Shown: in pieces, positions 1 to 8,432 of the stretch
How the letters are laid out: every line of letters starts with the position of its first letter
Position numbering within the stretch: the first letter of the stretch is position 1
Assembly: GCF_026041215.1 (NCBI RefSeq)
Contig: NZ_JAPEIQ010000019.1
Span: 1-64,000, forward strand
DNA length: 64,000 bases
Source of the DNA: Hoyosella sp. YIM 151337
GTDB lineage: Bacteria > Actinomycetota > Actinomycetes > Mycobacteriales > Mycobacteriaceae
Reading direction: 5' to 3'
Program-made: the position numbers and the translations under genes
Notes under the pieces: model-generated
What the model saw: only the letters and a program-made list of their open reading frames with translations
What the model was told of the DNA's origin: nothing
Databases searched by the model: none

Positions 1-189
1 AACACCTCCCAGTACCAGCCGGCGCTGGGAGAACCCGCCCTCCACTAAAGCCGGGGCGATTCACCAGGCTGGGTCACCGACCCCGCTCACGGCCTCACCG
101 ACAACCAGCAGCTCAACGCCCTCGGCAACGGTGTGCTGCCGCTGCAAGCAGCAGCCGCGATCAAAGCGTTGGCCGCCGGATCGGGCTAG
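1..189 (+). pseudogene. C-terminal remnant of a DNA cytosine methyltransferase
   Basis: Reading frame 1 ends with ...NQQLNALGNGVLPLQAAAAI..., the LGN(G/A)V-P-QA signature at the extreme C-terminus of Dcm-type C5-cytosine methyltransferases carried by actinophages and ICEs, followed by a TAG at 187. The same frame has an in-frame TAA at 46-48, just upstream of a GWVTDPAHGLT segment that fits the family's PxGWVT motif. So the gene is either interrupted by a deletion or frameshift, or the upstream part is read from another frame. The rest lies outside the window. Function is probably lost, but this cannot be decided without the upstream sequence. Confidence 0.55.
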
Positions 190-236
190 GGGCGCCGTCG
201 GATGTTCTGGGGGCCTTGCTCGTCCGCCGGAAGGCT

Positions 237-1331
237 TCAGTGGCGGGTCTTACGGGCAACGATCAGATCGCGGTCGATGGCGTGGTCGACGCGGTGACGG
301 AAGCCGTGGAGGTGCTCGCTTTCCACCACTTCGAGGCCCTCCCTGGCGAGGATGGATTCGAGCTGCGAACGTGTCGTCTGACGGGTGTTCCATGCGAGGC
401 CGATTGCACCTCCCGTTCGGAGAACGGTTGCCCAGCCCGTCGTCGCCTCTTCAAGCAACGCAGAGGGGTCTCGCGAGAGTCCGGAGCGGGAGCTGGTTGC
501 GCCGTGATGAATCCCGTAGGGCGCGTCGGTCACGATCAGGTCGAAGGCTCTACCGCTCACCACGTCGGCGGTGTGCAGCGTGTCGGCCGTGATGACGTCG
601 AGCGATTGCACGGCTCCCGCCCTGTATGCCGTCTTGGACTCGGCGAACTGAGCAGAGAAGCGGCGACCCAGAGTCTTGCCTTCTCGGCGCACTCGCGACT
701 CGTGAAGGGCGTGCTTGAACCGTTTGTCCTTCAGCCACCGGCTGATGAACGCCGCATAGGTGTCGATGTCCCCGCGGTCGATGTCAATGCCGCAGGCGTC
801 CCACCCGTACATGATCGCCTGGTTCAGTGTGGTACCACGACCGCACAGCGGGTCGAGGACGCGAAGCTGTCGTTTGAGGTACGCGTCAGCTGAGTTCAAA
901 GTCGCGGCTGTGACGTTCATGAGGAGCTTCGTGAACTGCTCGTTGGTCTTGCCCCGATACTTCAGGATCGAGAGCAGGTCGTGGTCGTAACGATCCAAGG
1001 GTCTGCCGGCGACGGGCATCAGCATTTCGTCGTGAACGGCGAACAACACGTAGGCCGATGACAGGTTCGCAAGGCAGTCCAGGTCACGTTCGGTCAGGCC
1101 TTCGGTGGAGAACCGCAGGCACTGAGCGGCCCCGACCGTGCTGACGCGAACGTTCCCGATGGCACCGTCGATCAGGAACTCATCGAACACGCCTATCTCG
1201 GCGCGGAGCATGTTGACGGCGTTCTCGGAGTACACGCGATTCGCCGAGGGCTCGAGAAGGATGGCGAACTCCTGCTCACGTGCCGCGCTCAATACTCGTT
1301 CGTAGGAACTCGCGCGTCGTGCATCGGTCAT
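237..1331 (-). CDS. SAM-dependent methyltransferase, TRM11/UPF0020-like
   Basis: The product is 364 aa. It has a class I methyltransferase fold in its C-terminal half: motif I DPLCGRGTT with the following acidic GIDID, and motif IV VTDAPYGIHHG, the D-x-P-Y-G type found in tRNA guanine-N2 methylases and some amino-methylating DNA enzymes. The N-terminal ~150 residues are a separate domain, plausibly RNA- or DNA-recognising. An upstream ATG at 1340 lies directly against the GGGGAGGG ribosome site, so the ATG at 1331 (spacing about 9) is the better start. It is convergent with nothing and lies downstream of the TetR gene on the same strand. Substrate is not determinable; a DNA-modifying, anti-restriction role is an alternative given the mobile context. 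Confidence 0.65.
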   Translation of the reverse strand: MTDARRASSYERVLSAAREQEFAILLEPSANRVYSENAVNMLRAEIGVFDEFLIDGAIGNVRVSTVGAAQCLRFSTEGLTERDLDCLANLSSAYVLFAVHDEMLMPVAGRPLDRYDHDLLSILKYRGKTNEQFTKLLMNVTAATLNSADAYLKRQLRVLDPLCGRGTTLNQAIMYGWDACGIDIDRGDIDTYAAFISRWLKDKRFKHALHESRVRREGKTLGRRFSAQFAESKTAYRAGAVQSLDVITADTLHTADVVSGRAFDLIVTDAPYGIHHGATSSRSGLSRDPSALLEEATTGWATVLRTGGAIGLAWNTRQTTRSQLESILAREGLEVVESEHLHGFRHRVDHAIDRDLIVARKTRH

Positions 1332-1371
1332 ACTTCTCATCCCTCCCCTCGCTCTGGATCAAATTGATGGG

Positions 1372-1974
1372 TCAGACGGACCGCTGCGATCGCGGATCGC
1401 TCGGCGTGATGAGTTTGTCGAGCGTCCGCAGGCACAGGGTGAGGGCTTCGTGTTTCGTCGCCCTGCGGGTGGCTGTCATCGACCACGCCGCGTCGAGAAA
1501 GTGCCAGAGCAGGATGTGTATCCATTCGGGAGACAGAGTGGGGTCGATCGTGCCGTCCGCGTGCCCTCGCTCCACGAGTGCGAGCAAGTCGGCGTCCATG
1601 TCGTCCAGGGTTTCGAGGTCATCGCCCTGAGTGAAGTCGCCGTAGGCCACCGCGATCAGCTCGTCCAGCTCGAAGTACTCCTGGCACACCCTCATCAGGG
1701 CCTCGTTGCCGGTGCCTTCTTCCGGACGGGCGCGTTCTGTGGCTCTGGTGACCTGCTCGTCAGCCAGCTCCTGCAACGCCTCAATCAAGTCGGAACGTTC
1801 GGGGAAGTAGCGGTGCAGCGTGCTGCGCGCGGTGCCGGCGGCATCGGCAATCGCCGCCATCGAGGCCGCGGGGTCACGGCGAAGCATCTCCACCGCGGCG
1901 TCGAGGATCGCTTGGCGGGTGCGGGCCATCGACTGGCTGCGGTCACGCCTGATCGGTTCCTGCATGCGATTCAT
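1372..1974 (-). CDS. TetR/AcrR-family transcriptional regulator
   Basis: About 200 aa. The N-terminal helix-turn-helix reads RQAILDAAVEML...SMAAIADAAGTARSTLHRYFPERSDLIEAL, classic TetR (the S-T-L-H-R-Y-F recognition helix). The C-terminal ligand domain is divergent, so no effector can be named. A TTG at 1980 and ATGs at 1974 and 1965 are possible starts; I take 1974, which has no clear Shine-Dalgarno and may be leaderless. It is divergent from the PH-domain gene pair at 2071, and three near-identical 9-mers fill the gap between them. It probably represses itself and the PH pair. Confidence 0.85.
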   Translation of the reverse strand: MNRMQEPIRRDRSQSMARTRQAILDAAVEMLRRDPAASMAAIADAAGTARSTLHRYFPERSDLIEALQELADEQVTRATERARPEEGTGNEALMRVCQEYFELDELIAVAYGDFTQGDDLETLDDMDADLLALVERGHADGTIDPTLSPEWIHILLWHFLDAAWSMTATRRATKHEALTLCLRTLDKLITPSDPRSQRSV

Positions 1975-1978
1975 GGAC

Positions 1979-2025
1979 AACAGTGTAGTCCACAGCGACA
2001 GTGTGATCTATCATAGGACAGAGTG
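1979..2025. promoter_or_regulatory. Three tandem operator-like repeats between tetR and PH genes
   Basis: On the + strand AACAGTGTA (1979-1987), GACAGTGTG (1997-2005) and GACAGAGTG (2017-2025) recur at 18 and 20 base steps, roughly two helical turns, so a regulator could load on one face of the DNA. The first copy sits between GGAC and GTCC arms (1975-1991) and abuts the proposed TetR start. The natural reading is the TetR autoregulatory operator array. Confidence 0.55.
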
Positions 2026-2070
2026 ACCTACGAGAGGTTGCCGTACTGCACGACTTGAGAGGTCTCATCT

Positions 2071-2673
2071 ATGACGAAGGCGCAGGCCACGTCTCGCGGC
2101 GAGCGCAGGCAGTATCCTGCCGTGCTCTCGCCTTCCGGGAGTGACGGTTACGTCGGCGGCTTGACTGGCGCCGCCGAGCCCGCGACGGCCGTTGTCCCGC
2201 GGCTGCCGATGCTGCGTGTGGAGCGCCGAGCCGTTTGGTGGTGGATGCTGCGTGCCGCGGTCCGGTGGGGAGCGCTGTTGGCGGCGCTGGTCGTCGCAGC
2301 CGTCCTGTGGGACGACGGCCGGCCTTGGCTGATCGCCCCGATCGTGGCCGCGGGAGCCGTCCTGCTCGCCAAGATGCTCGTTGAGCCGTGGTGGCGTTAT
2401 CGCGTCCACCGCTGGGAGGTCGCCGAGCACGCCACCTATGCCACCAACGGCTGGCTGGTCGTGGAGTGGCGGGTCGCTCCGACCTCGCGCATTCAGACCG
2501 TGGACGCGGTGCGTGGGCCGATCGAGCAGTTGCTGGGCCTGTCGACGCTGCGAGTGACGACAGCCTCGTCTTACGGCTCGATCGACATCAACGGACTGGA
2601 CCAGCGGACGGCGCAGGAAGCCGTCACTCGTCTGTCTGCGGTGGCGGAACTGACGCCGGGAGACGCGACATGA
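2071..2673 (+). CDS. Bacterial PH-domain membrane protein, YdbS-like (bPH2)
   Basis: 200 aa. Two hydrophobic helices around residues 65-100 (ALLAALVVAAVLW and LIAPIVAAGAVLLAKML) are followed by a bPH2 domain (HRWEVAEHATYATNGWLVVEWRVAP...RIQTVDAVRGPIEQLLGLSTLRVTTAS). The RIQ-V and GL-x-x-L-x-V-x-T-A pattern is diagnostic for the YdbS/YdbT family. The start ATG has GAGAGG nine bases upstream. Its stop overlaps the next gene's start (ATGA), so the two are translationally coupled and likely form one complex in the membrane. Role unknown; YdbS/YdbT pairs are linked to envelope stress in Bacillus. Confidence 0.8.
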   Translation: MTKAQATSRGERRQYPAVLSPSGSDGYVGGLTGAAEPATAVVPRLPMLRVERRAVWWWMLRAAVRWGALLAALVVAAVLWDDGRPWLIAPIVAAGAVLLAKMLVEPWWRYRVHRWEVAEHATYATNGWLVVEWRVAPTSRIQTVDAVRGPIEQLLGLSTLRVTTASSYGSIDINGLDQRTAQEAVTRLSAVAELTPGDAT

Positions 2674-4217
2674 GCGTTCTTGCATCCCCGGCTCACCCCC
2701 AGCGCTTGCCGCGCAACGACGTGCAGTGGCGACGACTGAGCGTCCGCGTCATCTGGGTCGACCTCGTCCAGGCTGTGCTGTCTCTGACCCCTGGGGCCAT
2801 CGCGGTCTGGATCGTCGGCGTGACGCCTTCTGTGGGCAACCTCTGGCCGCTCGCATTGATCGCTCTGCTCGGGCTCGTCGGAGCCGTCGGCGACGCCATG
2901 CGGTGGTTCTTCACGACCTATCGCCTCACCGACAACGAGGTTCAACGCCGCACCGGAGTCTTCGTCCGCCGCTCGCGTGCCGTCCGACGTGACCGCATCC
3001 GCAGCGTCGATGCCCACGCCAAACTGCGCCACCGCCTCGCGGGACTGCGGGTGGTGACGATCGGCGCAGGCCAGCAAACCAGCGCACGAGAGGCAGCATT
3101 CAGGCTGGACGCCTTGACGCGAGCCGATGCCGAGAAGCTGCGCGAAGAACTGCTCGGCACAGAACGCGCCCCCGCTGGCACGGGCGGCACCCACGGGACC
3201 GATCCCGTCGCCGGTCCACATGTGTTCGCGCGCCTTCGCCCCTGGTGGGTCGTCTACAACATGTTCACGATCTGGGCTTACCTCATGGCCGCAGGACTGC
3301 TGTGGGGCGTGTTCTGGCTCGCGTCCACTTTCGGGGTCAATCTCTTGTCCTTCGCGAGCGATACCGCATCGAACCAAGGACTGGGCCTGGTGACGACGAT
3401 CGCCATCATCGTGATAGGAGCCGGCGCACTCGGCGTGATCGGACTGGGAGTCAACTTCTTCACGGCCAACTGGAACTTCGAGCTCGCGCGAGTTCACTCC
3501 GGCAACAGCACCTTCCTGCGAACGCGTCGCGGCCTGTTCAGCACCCGAGAGGTCAACCGCGACGAATCCCGGATGCGTGGTCTCACCATTGACGAGCCGT
3601 TGCTGTGGCGGTGGATGGGGATGGCAGACACCAACCTCATCACCACCGGCCTGGGGCTGTGGTCTGCTGAGCAACCCACCGCGCTCGTGCCACGAGGTCC
3701 GATCTCGGTCGCACGACACGTCGCCGTTCGCGTGCTCGGGGAGCCCTGCCCGCTGATGGTGGCTTTGCCCCGTCACCCACCGGCGGCACTGCGGCGGCGT
3801 CTCTGGTGGGCGACCGGAGTGACGATAGGAGGCCTCGGCTTTATCGCCTGGCCGGTCTGGGCTGGCGTCGCGCCAATCTGGACGGTCTGGATCGTTCTGT
3901 CGCTCTGGCCGGTCTCCATGGCGTGCGCCGTCGTCGCCTACAGGGCGCTCGGGCACGCGATCGACGGCGACTACGTCATCACGCGCTCTGGCCTGCTCAG
4001 CCGCTCGACATCCGCGCTACGGCGTGACGCCGTCAGCACGATTGCGGTACGCCAGTCGATCCTGCAACGCCGACTCGAGCTGAGCACGGTATCGGCCATG
4101 ACAGCAGCAGGGTGGGGCATCTACGAGACACCAGATGTCGACGCCAACGAAGCGTTCCGCTTTGCGGCTCAGGCGGCACCAGGACTGCTCGATCCTTTCA
4201 TCGAGTCGGGACGATGA
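2670..4217 (+). CDS. Multi-domain PH membrane protein, YdbT-like
   Basis: 515 aa. Three bPH2-type repeats are separated by membrane helix pairs. The first has YRLTDNEVQRRTGVFVRRSRAVRRDRI around residues 85-110; the second has NFELARVHSG...RRGLFSTREVNRDESRMRGLTI; the third has YVITRSGLLSRSTSALRRDAVSTIAVRQS near residue 440. Hydrophobic segments near 30-70, 200-265 and 385-425 fit about six helices. It starts within the stop of the upstream PH gene (ATGA overlap). The duplicated layout (helix pair plus PH) is normal for YdbT. This pair under a TetR regulator is probably element cargo acting on the cell envelope; that role is inferred. Confidence 0.8.
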   Translation: MSVLASPAHPQRLPRNDVQWRRLSVRVIWVDLVQAVLSLTPGAIAVWIVGVTPSVGNLWPLALIALLGLVGAVGDAMRWFFTTYRLTDNEVQRRTGVFVRRSRAVRRDRIRSVDAHAKLRHRLAGLRVVTIGAGQQTSAREAAFRLDALTRADAEKLREELLGTERAPAGTGGTHGTDPVAGPHVFARLRPWWVVYNMFTIWAYLMAAGLLWGVFWLASTFGVNLLSFASDTASNQGLGLVTTIAIIVIGAGALGVIGLGVNFFTANWNFELARVHSGNSTFLRTRRGLFSTREVNRDESRMRGLTIDEPLLWRWMGMADTNLITTGLGLWSAEQPTALVPRGPISVARHVAVRVLGEPCPLMVALPRHPPAALRRRLWWATGVTIGGLGFIAWPVWAGVAPIWTVWIVLSLWPVSMACAVVAYRALGHAIDGDYVITRSGLLSRSTSALRRDAVSTIAVRQSILQRRLELSTVSAMTAAGWGIYETPDVDANEAFRFAAQAAPGLLDPFIESGR

Positions 4218-4350
4218 GTGGCCCCCTGAATCACCGGTGCTGCCGGCCTTGCTCTCCTGCGCGAACAAGAGCAACTGAAGGAGCAACGATCGGGACACCG
4301 CGGGTGGCTGAGAGGTCGCCGCGTGACCGAGCCGTTTAGGGCAGGCGGCT

Positions 4351-5280
4351 GTGACGTCTGGACCGCGGGATCAGGAAGGACGGGACTTCAGTCCGTTGCT
4401 CGCCCGTACCAGCAGCGTGCATTGTCCGGTGGGGCCCATCGCCTATGACTGCGTGAAACTGATCTTCGTCCGCCACGGTTCGGCGATTCTGCTCAGCGAG
4501 TTCGGCGAGAAACCCGTCGCGGTCGGCGATGTCGTCATCCTCGGCGCGAATACCTTGTGTGGGAGCGAACCTGAAGGTTCGATCACGGTCACGACCCTCT
4601 ATCTGGATCGTGACTATGTGATCGATCAGGTGTTCTGGCAGCACGCCGCCCTGCTGTCCGACCGTCTCGACGCCCAGGACTTCGCCGCCGAGCTGTACTC
4701 CGAACCCGCGCAGATACTCCACCTCGGCGAGGACCGTGCCGGAATGCTCATGCCGTGGCTCGACGAACTCGTCGCCCTCAGCCTCAACGGCATCTCGTCG
4801 GATCGGTTCTACCGGATGCAAGCGCTACTGTTCGCGGTGCTCGACGTGATCACGCCCTACGTGAGGACGACCGCGGTGCGCCGATCAGTGACCCAGTGCC
4901 GGGTAGCGCATCCGAGTCCTCCGCGCCGTCGTGAGTTCGCGCCATTGCGAGCCGAGGCACGGCAGGCCGTCGAACTCTTGCGTCACGAGCCCGCCGAGCG
5001 ATGGACGCTCCAGAGCATCGCCGATGCCGTGCATCTATCGCCCTCACAACTCGGCCGCGTGTTCGTAGATGCCTATGGCAAGTCCCCGATGACGTACCTG
5101 GTGACCATCCGCGCGGAGCATCTCGCTCGGTTGTTGCGTGAGACCGAGCTGCCGATCGAGGAGGCGATGCGACGGGTCGGCTGGTACAGCCGAGGTCACG
5201 CCGCTCGGATGTTCCGCCAGGCCGTGGGCGTCACCCCGACGCGCTACCGGGAACTGAGCCGACAGAAGACTGCCGCCTGA
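4351..5280 (+). CDS. AraC-family transcriptional regulator
   Basis: 309 aa from a GTG start with only a weak ribosome site. The C-terminal ~105 residues hold the paired AraC helix-turn-helix: LQSIADAVHLSPSQLGRVF and IEEAMRRVGWYSRGHAARMF, followed by GVTPTRYREL. The N-terminal cupin-like domain (residues about 20-150; VGDVVILGAN) should sense an effector. It is alone between the PH pair and the ardC operon on the same strand, and AraC proteins of this type often sit at the edge of the transfer region in actinobacterial ICEs. It is a candidate activator for the element, but its target is not shown. Confidence 0.85.
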   Translation: MTSGPRDQEGRDFSPLLARTSSVHCPVGPIAYDCVKLIFVRHGSAILLSEFGEKPVAVGDVVILGANTLCGSEPEGSITVTTLYLDRDYVIDQVFWQHAALLSDRLDAQDFAAELYSEPAQILHLGEDRAGMLMPWLDELVALSLNGISSDRFYRMQALLFAVLDVITPYVRTTAVRRSVTQCRVAHPSPPRRREFAPLRAEARQAVELLRHEPAERWTLQSIADAVHLSPSQLGRVFVDAYGKSPMTYLVTIRAEHLARLLRETELPIEEAMRRVGWYSRGHAARMFRQAVGVTPTRYRELSRQKTAA

Positions 5281-5455
5281 GCAGGGCCAGGACGGCGGCG
5301 ATACAGATCGCCGCAACCCCGATACGAGTATCCGCATCATCGCCGGCCTCGGCGCCCGGGACTGCTGAGGGGCTGATAGTCCGGTACGGACTCGTCGGGT
5401 TCACCACACGCCTGACGGTCACATCGTCCGTTGTCCGTCTCGTCATTGCTGGTGA

Positions 5456-5470
5456 TCCCGGCGCACCTGA
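5456..5470 (+). promoter_or_regulatory. GYGCACCT element upstream of ardC (variant)
   Basis: GCGCACCTGAT (8-mer at 5461-5468) lies 57 bases before the ardC start. It resembles the GTGCACCTGAT at 13669 and the other five copies in gaps of the transfer region. This is one of the two weaker copies, with C in place of T at position 2. Confidence 0.35.
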
Positions 5471-5524
5471 TGGTCACCGAGGCCCAGTTCGGCCCGGTGC
5501 TCAGGGTATCGGGAGGACACGACG

Positions 5525-6646
5525 ATGGCCACGACACGGGAGCAAGACAAAGCCGCGCGAGAGGCGAAGCTCCACGAGCTCCACGAGCGCCTCGCCTCTG
5601 CGGTCGAACAGCTCGTCTCCGGTGAGGACTGGACTCGCGCGCTCGCGTTCGCGGCACAGTTCAGGACCAGATCGTTCTCCAACACGCTGCTGATCTGGGA
5701 GCAGCACCAGGCAGCGTTCGAGGCCGGCCTAGTGCCCGCGCCGTTGCCGTCGTATGTGGCCGGCTACAAGCAGTGGCAGAGCCTCGGCCGACAGGTGCAG
5801 AAGGGACAACCGGGGTATCAGATACTCGCACCGGTCACCGGCCGCTTCGCCACCGCCACCCCGGCCGATGCGGAGTCGTGGCGACGCCTGAGCAAGGGCG
5901 AGAAGCCCCGTGCCGGTGAGGTCGTGCGCACGCGGATGGTCGGCGTCCGCCCGGCCTACGTGTGGGACGCCTCCCAGACCGCCGGCGACCAGATCCCCGA
6001 ACCACCCGCACCGAAGCTGCTGGAAGGCCAGGCCCCAGCCGGGCTGTGGGACGGGCTCACGGCGCAGGTTGAGGCGGCCGGGTTCACGGTGCTGCGGGTG
6101 CCGCACGAGGGCATGATCCACGGCGCCAACGGGATGACCGACTACACCGCGAACACCGTCGCGGTGCGGGAGAACATGGACCCGGCCGCGCAGGTCAAGA
6201 CCCTCGCCCACGAGCTCGGCCACGTCCTCCTGCATGGCCCCGACGCCGAGGAAGCCCGGCAGCATCGCGGCATCGGCGAGGTCGAAGCCGAGTCCGTCGC
6301 GCTGATGATCGGCGCCGCCCACGGGATGGACACCTCCGGTTACACGATCCCGTACGTCTCCACCTGGGCGGCCCGCGTCGACGGCAAAGAGCCGGTGGAA
6401 GTCGTCAAGGCCACCGGTGAGCGGGTCCGCAAGACCGCGCTGGCGATCCTGGACCAGCTCGACACCGCGCAGGTCGGTGACGGCACCCCGCCAGGTCTGG
6501 ACCGTGACGCCGCCCAGCGCGACGCACCCGCACAAGCGCAAGCGTCGCCGACCGTGGAGCCGGCATCGCCGCGGCAGGCGACTCCATCGCTTGAACCGGC
6601 CGCCAGACCCGTACCGGTGCCGGCGGTCGAGGGGCGGATGCTGTGA
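5525..6646 (+). CDS. ArdC-like antirestriction metalloprotein
   Basis: 373 aa. The N-terminal domain (residues 1-130; FRTRSFSNTLLIWEQ, YKQWQSLGRQVQKGQPGYQI) is the ArdC ssDNA-binding domain. The second domain carries the zinc-metalloprotease motif HELGH (in LAHELGHVLLHG) with a downstream glutamate in GEVEAESVALMI. ArdC proteins protect incoming conjugative DNA from host restriction. The tail of about 60 residues is Ala/Pro-rich and disordered. GGGAGGA lies eight bases before the ATG. It overlaps or abuts the next gene and begins the first coupled run of the element. Confidence 0.85.
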   Translation: MATTREQDKAAREAKLHELHERLASAVEQLVSGEDWTRALAFAAQFRTRSFSNTLLIWEQHQAAFEAGLVPAPLPSYVAGYKQWQSLGRQVQKGQPGYQILAPVTGRFATATPADAESWRRLSKGEKPRAGEVVRTRMVGVRPAYVWDASQTAGDQIPEPPAPKLLEGQAPAGLWDGLTAQVEAAGFTVLRVPHEGMIHGANGMTDYTANTVAVRENMDPAAQVKTLAHELGHVLLHGPDAEEARQHRGIGEVEAESVALMIGAAHGMDTSGYTIPYVSTWAARVDGKEPVEVVKATGERVRKTALAILDQLDTAQVGDGTPPGLDRDAAQRDAPAQAQASPTVEPASPRQATPSLEPAARPVPVPAVEGRML

Positions 6647-7617
6647 TGGCCGAGCACGGCGCCGTCTCGTCGGTCCTGCTGCGGATGAATGCGGCGTGGC
6701 CGCTGTCGGCCGCCGCACGAGAGCTCGCGTGCGCGGGGGTGCCGGTCTTCCCCTGCGCACCGTGGGGGAAGCGGCCGGCCACCGAGCACGGGTTCCACGA
6801 CGCCACCACGGACCTGGATCAGATCGAGGCGTGGTGGCGGCAGTCACCGGGCGCGAACATCGGCGTCCCGACCGGCGCCGCCTCGGGCGCGGTCGTGGTG
6901 GACGTCGATGTGCACGGGCCGGTCGACGGGCGGACCGGTTTCGACCGCGCCACCCGCGCCGGGCTGGTGGACGGCTGGGAGCTGCTGGTGGGCACTCCCA
7001 CCGGCGGGATGCACGCCTACTACCCGGCCACACCCGGCACGGAGCAGCGGTCGTGGCAGGCGGCCCGCGCGGGGATCGACTTCCGCGGCGACGGTGGCTA
7101 CATCATCGTCCCGCCCTCGGCCCGCTCCATCGAGGGCACCACAGTCGGCTACCAGGTCGAGGAGGTCAACGCCGGCCCCGCCAGCGTGTTGGATGCGGGA
7201 CGGCTGCGGTACTTCCTCGACCCCCGCCCCACACCCCGGCACGCGCCAGGAAGTCTGGATCGGGGTGTCGATGTCGATGTGTCCCGGCTCGCGGCGTGGG
7301 TCGCTGCCCGTGGCGAGGGCGAGCGGAACCGCGGCCTGTTCTGGGCAGCGTGTCGACTCGCGGAGAACGGGCTCCCGGCCTCGGATGCGCTCGATGTGCT
7401 CACCACCGCCGCCGGTCACGCCGGGCTCGCCGAGCGCGAGATCACCGCCACGGTGCGCTCCGCCTACCGCACCGTCCGCCGCACCCCCGCCCGACGCGGC
7501 GCACGCGATGGGTCATCGCCGGTGCGGGGCGCCTCGCCGCTGGCCGCGACCGCCTGGTTCGACCGCAACAACAGCACCCGCCCGTCAACCGAGTCGTCAA
7601 GGGTGCGGGGGCTGTGA
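6646..7617 (+). CDS. Bifunctional DNA primase/polymerase (prim-pol)
   Basis: 323 aa. The N-terminal prim-pol domain has the pattern GIPVFPC-like entry (AGVPVFPCAPWGKRP), the GANIGVPTG motif, metal-binding DVDVHG near residue 90, and GGMHAYY with DFRGDGGYIIVPPS further on, all characteristic of the archaeo-eukaryotic primase fold in plasmids and ICEs. The ATG at 6646 is preferred over the GTG at 6643; either overlaps the ardC stop. It probably primes complementary strand synthesis in the recipient or supports replication of the excised circle. There is no helicase domain in the protein. Confidence 0.85.
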   Translation: MAEHGAVSSVLLRMNAAWPLSAAARELACAGVPVFPCAPWGKRPATEHGFHDATTDLDQIEAWWRQSPGANIGVPTGAASGAVVVDVDVHGPVDGRTGFDRATRAGLVDGWELLVGTPTGGMHAYYPATPGTEQRSWQAARAGIDFRGDGGYIIVPPSARSIEGTTVGYQVEEVNAGPASVLDAGRLRYFLDPRPTPRHAPGSLDRGVDVDVSRLAAWVAARGEGERNRGLFWAACRLAENGLPASDALDVLTTAAGHAGLAEREITATVRSAYRTVRRTPARRGARDGSSPVRGASPLAATAWFDRNNSTRPSTESSRVRGL

Positions 7618-8432
7618 TGACCACCCCGATCACGAGCAGCACGGTCGCGAGCAGGACCGCCGGGCGCCGGTGGGCGGTGGTGACGGCGGTATCCGGGACG
7701 GTGTTCATCGCCGCCGGCGCCTTCTGGCTGTCTTTCACCGCGCTGGCAGACCTCGCGGCCCGAAGCGGTGTCGGTGCCGGGCAGGCGTGGGCGTGGCCGC
7801 TGATCGTGGACGGCATCATCGTCGTGGCCACCGTCGCCGTCGTCGCCCTCGCAGGCCAAAGGTCGGCGTGGTATCCGTGGGCGCTGCTGATCGGCGGCGC
7901 CGCGGTCTCGGTGACCGCCAACGCCCTCCATGCCGTGGTCGCCGCCGATGCCGATGTGCCCGGGGTGCTGGCCGCCGCAGTGGCGGCGGTGCCGCCGGTG
8001 GTGCTGCTGGCGATCACCCACCTGACCGTCATCCTCACCCGACCACTCCCACCAGCCACCGACCCCCTGACTGACACGTGCATGGTCGCCCGTGACCGGG
8101 TCGCGCCGGTGGAGCTGCCGACGCAGTCGTCCGTGCCCGTCGAAGCGCCTGAACCGAGTCTGCTCCCGGCGACGCCAGCGCCGGTGGAGGACGCCGCTGA
8201 TGGGAACAGCGCGCCAGATGCCCCACCGCCGGTGGTCGAGAGCCCCCGGCACACGCGGGCCGGCGGCACGCGCTCGGACCGGCGTGAGCGCGCCGCGAGG
8301 TTGCGTGAGCAGGGGTGGTCGAACAAACGCATCGCCCGCGAACTCGGCGTGCACCCGTCCACGGTCGGCCGCTGGTTCACGCCCGCGCACCTTCCCGACA
8401 AGCAGACCGTCGAGGAGGCGAAGACACCATGA
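7617..8432 (+). CDS. DUF2637 membrane protein with C-terminal helix-turn-helix
   Basis: 271 aa. Four hydrophobic helices occupy residues ~20-145 (AVVTAVSGTVFIAAGAFWLS; WAWPLIVDGIIVVATVAVVA; WALLIGGAAVSVTANALHA; VLAAAVAAVPPVVLLAITHL), matching the DUF2637 family of mobile actinobacterial elements. A Pro-rich linker of about 70 residues leads to a resolvase/Fis-like HTH (RRERAARLREQGWSNKRIARELGVHPSTVGRWF). The start overlaps the primase stop. The layout suggests a membrane-tethered DNA-binding protein that could anchor element DNA near the secretion channel; that function is an inference. Confidence 0.8.
   Translation: MTTPITSSTVASRTAGRRWAVVTAVSGTVFIAAGAFWLSFTALADLAARSGVGAGQAWAWPLIVDGIIVVATVAVVALAGQRSAWYPWALLIGGAAVSVTANALHAVVAADADVPGVLAAAVAAVPPVVLLAITHLTVILTRPLPPATDPLTDTCMVARDRVAPVELPTQSSVPVEAPEPSLLPATPAPVEDAADGNSAPDAPPPVVESPRHTRAGGTRSDRRERAARLREQGWSNKRIARELGVHPSTVGRWFTPAHLPDKQTVEEAKTP

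Noticed and set aside
2571-3956. Large minus-strand open frame (461 aa) opposite the PH genes
   Set aside because: Shadow of the high-GC PH-domain genes; no ribosome site and no meaningful domain.
5231-5446. Minus-strand open frame of 71 aa with one hydrophobic stretch
   Set aside because: It overlaps the end of the AraC gene, lacks a ribosome site and reads like a fragment; it could be a remnant of a surface protein but there is not enough support to list it as a gene.
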